Part shown: positions 57,365 to 64,000 of the stretch, piece by piece | How positions within the stretch are numbered: the first letter of the stretch is position 1 | Layout of the letters: every line of letters starts with the position of its first letter | Assembly: GCF_013410375.1 (NCBI RefSeq) | Contig: NZ_JACCFL010000001.1 | Location: 1,054,001 to 1,118,000 of the forward strand | Direction: 5' to 3' | Origin: Leifsonia shinshuensis | GTDB lineage: Bacteria; Actinomycetota; Actinomycetes; Actinomycetales; Microbacteriaceae | Length of the DNA: 64,000 nt | Made by a program: the position numbers and the translations under genes | The notes under the pieces: generated by a model | The model's database searches: none | Told to the model about the DNA's origin: nothing | The model's input: only the letters and a program-made list of their open reading frames with translations

Positions 57365-58351
57365 ATGACCGAATCAGCTTCAGCGCGCCCGATCGTCGTC
57401 GCGGTGTGCTCCGATCTCGACGAGCTCGACATCCGCCCGCACCTCGACCGGATCGCGGCCGAGGGCCACACCGTCCGGTTCCTGACCGGCTGGGACCGCG
57501 ACGCGATCCTCGCAGAGGCCGGCGACGCCGACGCGCTCATGCTCGGCTACGGCGTGGTCGACGCCGACGTGATCGACGCGCTCCCGCGGCTGGGGATGAT
57601 CGCCCTGGCCTCCATGGGGTTCGACAACGTCGACCTCGCAGCCGCCGGGCGCAGGGGCGTCGCGGTCTCCAACATCGTCGGCGCGGCGACGGAGGAGGTC
57701 GCCACCCACGCGCTCGCCCTCACGCTCGACGCGGTACGCGGGATCAGCGCGTACGACCGCTCGGTGCGCGCCGACGGCTGGGACCTGGAGTCGGTGCCGG
57801 TGCAACCGCGGCTCAGCGGCCGGACGCTCGGCGTGGTCGGGCTCGGCCGGATCGGCGTGGCCTACCTGGAGCGCGCCCGCCCGCTGTTCGGCCGGATCGT
57901 CGGGCACGACCCGTTCCTGCCGGACGACCGGGTGCGGTCGCTCGGAATCGAGCCGGCCACGCTGGACGAACTCCTGCGCGTCGCCGACGTCGTGTCCCTG
58001 CACCTGCCGCTGACCGAGCAGACCCACGGGCTGATCGGCGCGCAGGCGCTCGCCGCGATGAAGGAGGACGCCGTGCTGGTCAACGTCAGCCGCGGCGGCC
58101 TGATCGACTCCACGGCCCTGCGCGACGCGCTCGACCGCGGCCGGCTGCGCGCCGCCGCCCTCGACGTGCTGGACGAGGAGCCGCCCGGCGCCGGTCATCC
58201 CCTCCTCGGCCACCCGCGGGTGACCCTCACCCCGCACGCCGGCTTCCGCTCGGCGGAGGCACTGGAGGACTACGTGCGCCTGCAGGCCGACAACATCCTC
58301 GCCTGGGCCAGGACCGGCGCCGCGCTGACGCCGGTCCCCGCCCTCGGCTGA
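57365..58351 (+). CDS. D-isomer-specific 2-hydroxyacid dehydrogenase
   Basis: The 328-residue protein has NAD-binding motif VGLGRIGVAYLERA (about residue 160), catalytic Arg in VNVSRGGLID, Glu in LDEEPPG, and His in TPHAGFRS. This is the phosphoglycerate/hydroxypyruvate dehydrogenase type. It would interconvert a 2-hydroxy acid and a 2-oxo acid. Within this operon, a 2-oxo acid would then be a natural substrate for the ThDP enzyme at 60054. It could also run in the opposite direction. Confidence 0.88.
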   Translation: MTESASARPIVVAVCSDLDELDIRPHLDRIAAEGHTVRFLTGWDRDAILAEAGDADALMLGYGVVDADVIDALPRLGMIALASMGFDNVDLAAAGRRGVAVSNIVGAATEEVATHALALTLDAVRGISAYDRSVRADGWDLESVPVQPRLSGRTLGVVGLGRIGVAYLERARPLFGRIVGHDPFLPDDRVRSLGIEPATLDELLRVADVVSLHLPLTEQTHGLIGAQALAAMKEDAVLVNVSRGGLIDSTALRDALDRGRLRAAALDVLDEEPPGAGHPLLGHPRVTLTPHAGFRSAEALEDYVRLQADNILAWARTGAALTPVPALG

Positions 58352-58380
58352 TCCACCCGTTCCCACCAGAAAGCCACACC

Positions 58381-60054
58381 ATGCGACGTTCCCTCACCCC
58401 CGCCGCCGCGGACCCGCGGCCGCAGCTCATCACCGCCTCGGCCATCCACACCATCGACGACGCCGACTCGGTCGCGGAGGCCCTGCTGGTCATCGGCGGC
58501 CGCGTCGCGGCGGTCGGCGACCTGGAGTCCTGCCGGGCGGAGGCCGCCCGCGTCTCCGCGCTGGCCCCGCGCGAGATCGACCTCGGCGAGGCCGTCGTCG
58601 TTCCCGGCTTCATCGACGCCCACGCGCACCCGCTCATGTACGGGCAGATGATGACCTGGGTCGACTGCGGCCCGGAGCGCGCGTCGTCCATCCCGGAGAT
58701 CGTGGCCCTGCTGAGCGCGGCGGCCGCGGCGACGCCCGGCGACACGCCCGTCCGCGGCTACGGCTACGAGCAGCAGAACCTCGCCGAGCGGCGGCACCCG
58801 AACCGGCACGAGCTCGACCAGGTGTCGACCTCCCGCCAGGTGTACCTGATGAACGCGAGCGGCCACGGCGGCGTCGTCAACTCCTTCACGCTGGAGCAGG
58901 CGGGCATCGACCGCACGACGCCGGACCCGCAGGGCGGCGAGTTCTTCCGCGACGCCGACGGCGAGCTGACCGGCGAGCTGAGCGACGCCGCGTGCAACAT
59001 CCTGACCGGCGTGCGCGGCGTCAAGGTCGGGCATCACGGGCCGAACTTCCACCTGGAGGACGAGCCGGCCGAGCACCTGCGCCAGCTGGAGGCCGCGCAG
59101 GAGCGCTTCCTCGCCGGCGGCGTGACGGCGATCGGCGACTGCCAGGTCACCCGCCGCGAGTTCGACATGTACCTGCGGCTGGCCGAGCGCGGCGAGCTCA
59201 CGACGCGCGTCTCCATGTACGTGCTCTCCCACCTGCTGGACGAGGTGCTGGAGCTCGGCCTGCACGGCGCCTTCGGCAACGAGACGCTCTCCTTCGCCGG
59301 GATCAAGCTCTACGCGGACGGCACGCTCGGTGGCTGGACGGCGTACTTCCCGGACGGCTACGTGGGCGACCCGTGCCGCACCGGCCAGCTCTACCACTCG
59401 TCGGAGGAGTACGACGCCCTGGTGCGGCGCGCGCACGCCGTCGGCCTGCAGACCGCGACGCACGCGCAGTCGCCCGACGCGATCGAGATGGTGATCTCCA
59501 CGATCGAGCGGGCGCTGGCCGATCGTCCCGACGCCGACGCGCGGCACCGGATCGAGCACTGCGGCCTCCCGACCGGCGAGCAGATCGAGCGGATGGCGCG
59601 GGCCGGGATCCGTCCGGTCAACCAGCCCCAGCACTACTACAACTGGGGCGAGGGCGTCACCGACGCGATCGGGACGCCGGGCGAGCGGTTCAACCCGCTG
59701 GGCGAGTTCGTGGCGGCGGGCGTGCCGGTCACCATCTCCTCCGACGCGCCCGTCGCGGACCCGATCCCGCTGGAGGCGATCCAGGTCGCCGCGACGCGCG
59801 TCACCCGCCGCGGCCACTCGCTCGGCCCGGGGGAGCTGCGGATCAGCGCCCGCGAGGCCCTGCGCGGCCACACCATCAACGGCGCCCGCAGCATCGGCCG
59901 CGAGGACGACCTGGGCTCGCTGGAGGTCGGCAAGCTCGCCGACTTCGCGGTCCTCTCGGCCGACCCGCTGGCGGTCGACGCCGCGCAGATCGGCGCGATC
60001 GACGTGCTCGAGACCTGGATCGGCGGGCAGCGCCGCTACCGGAAGGACAGCTGA
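58381..60054 (+). CDS. Amidohydrolase, YtcJ-type
   Basis: This 557-residue metal-dependent hydrolase has VVVPGFIDAHAHPLMYGQ with the metal H-x-H, IKLYADGTLGGWT, LQTATHAQSPDAIEMVIS, HRIEHCGLPTGEQIERMARA, and TISSDAPVADPIPLEAIQ near the end. The layout matches the YtcJ family of exocyclic amidases and deaminases. The C-terminal sequence ...IGAIDVLETWIGGQRRYRKDS resembles the fragment at 2-103, so the window's two ends contain related hydrolases. It follows the hydroxyacid dehydrogenase by 29 bases. Confidence 0.86.
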   Translation: MRRSLTPAAADPRPQLITASAIHTIDDADSVAEALLVIGGRVAAVGDLESCRAEAARVSALAPREIDLGEAVVVPGFIDAHAHPLMYGQMMTWVDCGPERASSIPEIVALLSAAAAATPGDTPVRGYGYEQQNLAERRHPNRHELDQVSTSRQVYLMNASGHGGVVNSFTLEQAGIDRTTPDPQGGEFFRDADGELTGELSDAACNILTGVRGVKVGHHGPNFHLEDEPAEHLRQLEAAQERFLAGGVTAIGDCQVTRREFDMYLRLAERGELTTRVSMYVLSHLLDEVLELGLHGAFGNETLSFAGIKLYADGTLGGWTAYFPDGYVGDPCRTGQLYHSSEEYDALVRRAHAVGLQTATHAQSPDAIEMVISTIERALADRPDADARHRIEHCGLPTGEQIERMARAGIRPVNQPQHYYNWGEGVTDAIGTPGERFNPLGEFVAAGVPVTISSDAPVADPIPLEAIQVAATRVTRRGHSLGPGELRISAREALRGHTINGARSIGREDDLGSLEVGKLADFAVLSADPLAVDAAQIGAIDVLETWIGGQRRYRKDS

Positions 60055-61766
60055 TGGCCGACAGCGCAGGCTTCGAGAACACCGCCGTCTACCAGAGCAC
60101 GGGAGGCGTCGCGATCATGCGCGCGATCCGCGCGTACGGGATCGACACGATCTTCGGCATCCCCGGCACCCACAACCTCGAGTTCTACCGGCCGCTGGCC
60201 GAGCTCGGCATCCGGCCGGTCACCACCCGGCACGAGCAGGGCGCGGGCTACGCGGCCGATGGCTGGTCGCAGCGCACCGGGCTGCCCGGCGTGGTCATCA
60301 CGACGAGCGGACCCGGACTGCTGAACGTGCTCTCGGCCGCGGGGACGGCCTTCTGCGAGTCCCGGCCGCTGCTCATCCTGTCGCCCGGCACCCCGCGCGG
60401 CACCGGGTACCAGGACCGCGGCGCGCTGCACGAGTCCAAGGACCCGACCGGCGCCGCCGGAGCGGTGGTGCTGTGGAGCCGCCGCGTCGATTCCGCCGCC
60501 GCGGCGGTCGAGGCCGTGCACGAGGCGTTCGCGCTGTTCGAGGCCGGACGTCCCCGGCCCGTGCACATCGAGGTCCCGCTCGACGTGCTGGAGGAGCCGG
60601 CGGTGGTGGACGAGCAGGACCTCGAGCGCCGCCGCACCTCCCGGGTCGCACCGGACTCCGTCGCGGTGCGCGCGGCCGCCGAGCTGCTCGGCGCGGCGTC
60701 CCGCCCGCTGATCGTGGCGGGCGGGGGAGCGGTGCCCGCGGCCGCGGCCGTCCGCGCGCTCGCCGAGCGCCTCGGCGCCCCGGTGGTCACCACGCTGAAC
60801 GGCAAGGGCGTCCTCCCCGAGTCGCACCCGCTCTCGCTGCGCGCGGAGCTGCGGCTGGCCGCGACGGCCGACCTCATCCGGGAGTCGGACGCCGTGCTGG
60901 TGATCGGCAGCAAGCTCGGCGAGGCCGAGCGCTGGGGCAACGACTTCGCCCCGGCCGGTCCGGTCGTCCGCATCGACGTCGACCCGGGCCGGATCGGCAC
61001 CAACGCGACCGCCGACGTCGCGATCGTCGGCGACAGCCGCCTCGCGGTGCCCGAGCTCGTCGCGTCCCTCGGCGCGGCGCGCGCCCACCGCGACGCGGAC
61101 GAGGTGGAGGCGGTGCGCGCCGCCCAGCGCGCCGAGGCGGCCGCGTTCTCGCCCGCCGTGATGCGCGCCGCCGACGCGATCACCGCCGCCCTGCCGCCGG
61201 AGGCGACCGTCGCCGGCGACTCCTCGCAGATCACGTACTACGGGATGACCTCGACCGTCCTCCAGGACGGACCGCACCGGTTCCTCTACATGCCCGCCTA
61301 CGCCACCCTCGGCTACGGCCTGCCCGCGGCGATCGGCGCCGCGATCGCCGAACCGGGCGTCCCCTCGGTGTGCGTGCTGGGCGACGGCGCCCTGATGTTC
61401 TCGGTGCAGGAGCTCGTCACGGCGGTGGAGCAGGGCGTCGACCTGACCGTCGTCGTCGTGGACAACGGCGGCTACCGCGAGATCCGCGAGAACGAGGCCG
61501 ACCGCGGCATCGCGCCCGTCGGCGTCGACCTCCGGCAGCCGGACTGGCCGCTCCTCGCCGACGCGTTCGGCGGCAGGGGCCACGCGGTGACCTCGGCCGC
61601 TGCGGTCGGCCCCACGATCGCCGCCGCGATCGCCGAGCCCGGGGTGAGCCTCGTGCACGTGCCGCTGCACCTCTTCGAGGCCGCCGGCGCACAGACCGGC
61701 GTCTCCACCGGCGCCTCCACCACCGCCACCGCCACCACCTTCAGCGAAGAACGGATCAGCGCATGA
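60054..61766 (+). CDS. ThDP-dependent enzyme (acetolactate synthase/decarboxylase-like)
   Basis: The 570-residue protein shares the three-domain plan of acetohydroxyacid synthase and 2-oxo acid decarboxylases. Catalytic Glu is in TTRHEQGAGYAADGWS, the PYR-domain loop is VVITTSGPGLLNVLSAAGTA, and the ThDP motif is GDGALMFSVQELVTAVEQ followed by VVVVDNGGY. The ATG shares one base with the amidohydrolase stop. With an aldehyde dehydrogenase downstream, decarboxylation of a 2-oxo acid to an aldehyde is a reasonable guess. Ligation or synthase activity cannot be ruled out. Confidence 0.85.
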   Translation: MADSAGFENTAVYQSTGGVAIMRAIRAYGIDTIFGIPGTHNLEFYRPLAELGIRPVTTRHEQGAGYAADGWSQRTGLPGVVITTSGPGLLNVLSAAGTAFCESRPLLILSPGTPRGTGYQDRGALHESKDPTGAAGAVVLWSRRVDSAAAAVEAVHEAFALFEAGRPRPVHIEVPLDVLEEPAVVDEQDLERRRTSRVAPDSVAVRAAAELLGAASRPLIVAGGGAVPAAAAVRALAERLGAPVVTTLNGKGVLPESHPLSLRAELRLAATADLIRESDAVLVIGSKLGEAERWGNDFAPAGPVVRIDVDPGRIGTNATADVAIVGDSRLAVPELVASLGAARAHRDADEVEAVRAAQRAEAAAFSPAVMRAADAITAALPPEATVAGDSSQITYYGMTSTVLQDGPHRFLYMPAYATLGYGLPAAIGAAIAEPGVPSVCVLGDGALMFSVQELVTAVEQGVDLTVVVVDNGGYREIRENEADRGIAPVGVDLRQPDWPLLADAFGGRGHAVTSAAAVGPTIAAAIAEPGVSLVHVPLHLFEAAGAQTGVSTGASTTATATTFSEERISA

Positions 61767-63355
61767 CACTCGACACCGCAACCGGGCTCGACCTCGCCGC
61801 GCGGGCCACCGCGCACGCCTGGATCGACGAGCACATGGACGAGCTCTCGGCGTGGCACTCCCGGATCTGGGACCTCGCCGAGCCCGCCTGGCGCGAGTAC
61901 CGCAGCGCGGCCTGGTACGTCGAGACGCTGCGCTCGTACGGGTTCGAGGTGGAGGAGGGCTCCGCCGGGATGCCGACGGCGTTCTCCGCCACCTGGACGA
62001 ACGACGCCGGGTCCGGCGGTGACGGCCCGGTGCTCCTCACCTACGCCGAGTACGACGCCGTGCCGGGCAACAACCAGTCCGCGTCGACGGCTCCGGCCCC
62101 GCGCGACGGGCTGAGCGGCTACGCCCCCGGCCACACCGACCCGCACTCGGCGCTCGGCATCTCGACCCTGGCCGGCCTGCTCGCCACGCAGCACGCGATG
62201 ACGACGCACGGCATCGCAGGGACCCTGCGCTACACGGGCGAGCCCGCCGAGAAGATGCACGGGTCGAAGGTCGTCCACGGCCTCCGCGGCTACTACGACG
62301 GGGTGGACGCCATCGTCAGCTTCCACCCGTTCTACATGCTGCCGCTCTGCAACACCGCGCGCTGGGACACCCAGTGCGGCGCGTACTACAGCAAGGTCTA
62401 CACGTTCAGCTGCGACGAGGCGGAGACCTGGCAACTGGAGAACGACCCGAACTCGCCCATCCCCGCCTCACACTCCGCGGCCAGGGCGCCCGGCGCCAAC
62501 GCGGCCCTGACCACGATGTACACCGCCTCCCGGGCGATGCAGGACGCCATGCTGCCGAGCGTCGGCGGCTGGAGCCTGTCCGACGCGATCTTGCTCGACG
62601 GGCAGGCCACCGCCGACAACCTGCCCACCCGCGTCGCCCGCATCCAGTTCTCCTGGCGCACGCCGAACATCGAGATGGCGGAGCACGTGCTGGCCGTCCT
62701 CGACCGCAACGCCGTGCACGCCGCGGCGATGGCGCACTGCACCGTGGAGGACCGCTGGATCGCCCGGAGCCGGCCCGGCCGCACCAACCACGTGCTGGCC
62801 GACGTGCTCTACCGCAACCTGGCCACGGTCGGGGCGCCGGTGTACGACGCCGAGGCCGTCCGGATCGCGAACGACATCCGCGCCACCCTCGGCGCCGACC
62901 CGGTCGAGCGGCCGTTCCTGGCCGCGTGCGAACAGCTCATCGAGCCGCAGGAGGCCGAGCGGCTGCTGCGCGAGCACATGCCCGCCTGGCAGCGCAACTG
63001 GACCAGCGACGACTACGTGGAGATGACCCACTACGCGCCGACGGTGCGCTTCTACGTCTCCCGGCCCGCGCTGGAGCCGATCCCCGGCAAGGGCGCCTAC
63101 CCGGCCTGGGTGATGAACGCCCTCGGCGGCATCCCCGCCACCATCGACCCGACCATCCGCACGGCGGGCAAGACCATCGCCGGCACGTTCCTGGAGCTGC
63201 TCGGCTCGCCGGAGCTGCTCGCGGAGGCCCGGGCCGAGTTCGACCGCCGCACCGCCGAGGAGCCGATGCCGCCGCTGCTCGACGCGGACTTCGAGGCGCC
63301 GATCGACCTCCCCTGGCCGGACTACTCCGGCCACGGCGGCCACCGGCGCTGGTGA
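61763..63355 (+). CDS. M20 amidase/peptidase, AbgB-like variant
   Basis: The 530-residue protein resembles p-aminobenzoyl-glutamate hydrolase subunit B and related M20 enzymes. It has DLAEPAWREYRSAAWYVETL, LTYAEYDAVPGNNQS, APGHTDPHSALG, TGEPAEKMHGSKVVHG and VDAIVSFHPF. In standard AbgB the metal motifs are GHxCGHN and PAEE, but here they read GHTDPH and PAEK, so metal coordination may differ. It overlaps the ThDP gene stop (ATGA). It may free an amide-linked amino or hydroxy acid from the imported compound. Confidence 0.82.
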   Translation: MTLDTATGLDLAARATAHAWIDEHMDELSAWHSRIWDLAEPAWREYRSAAWYVETLRSYGFEVEEGSAGMPTAFSATWTNDAGSGGDGPVLLTYAEYDAVPGNNQSASTAPAPRDGLSGYAPGHTDPHSALGISTLAGLLATQHAMTTHGIAGTLRYTGEPAEKMHGSKVVHGLRGYYDGVDAIVSFHPFYMLPLCNTARWDTQCGAYYSKVYTFSCDEAETWQLENDPNSPIPASHSAARAPGANAALTTMYTASRAMQDAMLPSVGGWSLSDAILLDGQATADNLPTRVARIQFSWRTPNIEMAEHVLAVLDRNAVHAAAMAHCTVEDRWIARSRPGRTNHVLADVLYRNLATVGAPVYDAEAVRIANDIRATLGADPVERPFLAACEQLIEPQEAERLLREHMPAWQRNWTSDDYVEMTHYAPTVRFYVSRPALEPIPGKGAYPAWVMNALGGIPATIDPTIRTAGKTIAGTFLELLGSPELLAEARAEFDRRTAEEPMPPLLDADFEAPIDLPWPDYSGHGGHRRW

Positions 63356-63360
63356 GCGGG

Positions 63361-64000
63361 ATGAGCGCTCCGGCCTTCGCGGTGGTCGACCCGGCGACGG
63401 GCGAGACCGTCCGCGTGTACGAGACGATCTCCGATGACCGGCTCGGGGAGGCCGTCGCCGCCGCCGACGACGCCCACCGCGCCTGGCGACGGATCCCGCT
63501 CGCCGAGCGTGCGGCCGTCGTCCGCCGCGTCGCCGGCCTGCACCGGGAGCGTCGCCGCGAGCTGGCCGCGATCGCCGCCCTGGAGATGGGCAAGCCGATC
63601 GGGCAGGCGCTCGCCGAGGTGGACTTCTCCGCCGACATCTACGCCTACTACGCCGACAACGCCGAGCGCTTCCTGGCCGACGAGCCGCTCGAGCTGCGGT
63701 CCGGCGGCGGGCGCGCGTTCGTGCGGCGCGCCTCCCTCGGCGCGCTGCTCGGGATCATGCCGTGGAACTTCCCCTACTATCAGGTCGCCCGCTTCGCGGC
63801 CCCGAACGTGGTGGCGGGGAACACCATCCTGCTCAAGCACGCGCCGCAGTGCCCGGAGTCCGCGGCGGCGATCGAGGAGCTGTTCGCCGAGGCGGGCGCC
63901 CCGGCCGGCGTCTACACGAACGTCTACGCGTCCACCGACCAGGTCGCCGGCCTGATCGCCGACCCGCGCGTGCAGGGCGTCTCGCTGACCGGTTCGGAGC
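63361..64000 (+). CDS. Aldehyde dehydrogenase, succinate-semialdehyde type (partial)
   Basis: The first 213 residues of an NAD(P)-dependent aldehyde dehydrogenase, cut by the window end. The visible part has the N-terminal FAVVDPATGETVRVYE, the LGIMPWNFPYYQVARFAAPN motif before the active site, and cofactor-domain segments GNTILLKHAPQCPESAAAIE and VQGVSLTGSE. The MPWNFPYYQ motif and opening resemble succinate-semialdehyde dehydrogenases. It is five bases after the M20 gene, in the same operon, and would oxidise an aldehyde made by the ThDP enzyme. Confidence 0.9.
   Translation, partial: MSAPAFAVVDPATGETVRVYETISDDRLGEAVAAADDAHRAWRRIPLAERAAVVRRVAGLHRERRRELAAIAALEMGKPIGQALAEVDFSADIYAYYADNAERFLADEPLELRSGGGRAFVRRASLGALLGIMPWNFPYYQVARFAAPNVVAGNTILLKHAPQCPESAAAIEELFAEAGAPAGVYTNVYASTDQVAGLIADPRVQGVSLTGSE

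Overview
The window is high-G+C DNA from an actinobacterium, most likely in the family Microbacteriaceae (Leifsonia or a relative). Supporting signs are the GC-rich third codon positions, many GTG starts and ATGA stop/start overlaps, CTAG tetramers that are rare except in a few regulatory clusters, several probable leaderless promoters, and a DUF7882-type small protein (46841-47194), a family I associate with Microbacteriaceae. I see no rRNA, tRNA, CRISPR array, insertion sequence, integrase or phage gene. It looks like an ordinary chromosomal catabolic and regulatory region, densely packed, with both edge genes cut by the window.

Layout. (1) 1-1559: tail of an amidohydrolase and an APC permease. 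(2) 1614-8136: DeoR regulator divergent from an ABC importer operon (binding protein, two permeases, ATPase) that continues into a glycerophosphodiester phosphodiesterase and an inositol-monophosphatase-family enzyme. Together these suggest uptake and breakdown of a glycerophosphodiester, perhaps glycerophosphoinositol. (3) 8174-17619: sugar-acid cluster resembling the non-phosphorylative L-fucose/L-rhamnose pathway (zinc dehydrogenase, SDR, aldo/keto reductase, GntR/FadR regulator, ABC importer without ATPase, enolase-family dehydratase, mutarotase, lactonase-like amidohydrolase). Four near-identical operator-like sites precede its transcription units. (4) 17662-21189: two LLM flavin oxidoreductases and an F420/NADP-reductase-like protein, divergent from a MarR gene with twin dyads between. 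(5) 21256-30195: mixed genes, including a GNAT protein, a secreted GH6 glucanase, a coupled flavin monooxygenase/MarR/DUF3237 operon, a methyltransferase, an SGNH lipoprotein and a TetR/glycosyltransferase pair. (6) 30556-39484: two LuxR-type regulators with matching promoters flank three epoxide-hydrolase-type alpha/beta hydrolases and an atypical redoxin. (7) 39543-48630: a frameshifted small membrane protein, secreted proteins including a GH144-like hydrolase, an AraC regulator, an ECF sigma factor, tandem MarR paralogues, and CTAG-rich operator clusters around a DUF7882 gene and a DUF1206 membrane operon. (8) 48681-53143: LacI regulator divergent from a nucleoside hydrolase, MFS and ribokinase salvage operon. 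(9) 53172-64000: TRIC-like membrane protein and two-unit Lrp regulator, divergent from an amino-acid-type ABC importer followed by a hydroxyacid dehydrogenase, an amidohydrolase, a ThDP enzyme, an M20 amidase and an aldehyde dehydrogenase. The last set looks like an uncharacterised route that releases an amide-linked acid and converts it through 2-oxo acid and aldehyde stages.

Recurring themes are tight translational coupling, local regulators placed divergently from their likely targets, promoters of the form NTGCCG or TTGACN with a 17-18 base spacer and TAnnnT-like -10 close to the start codon, and short 16-20 base tandem duplications anchored on stop codons at four gene ends.
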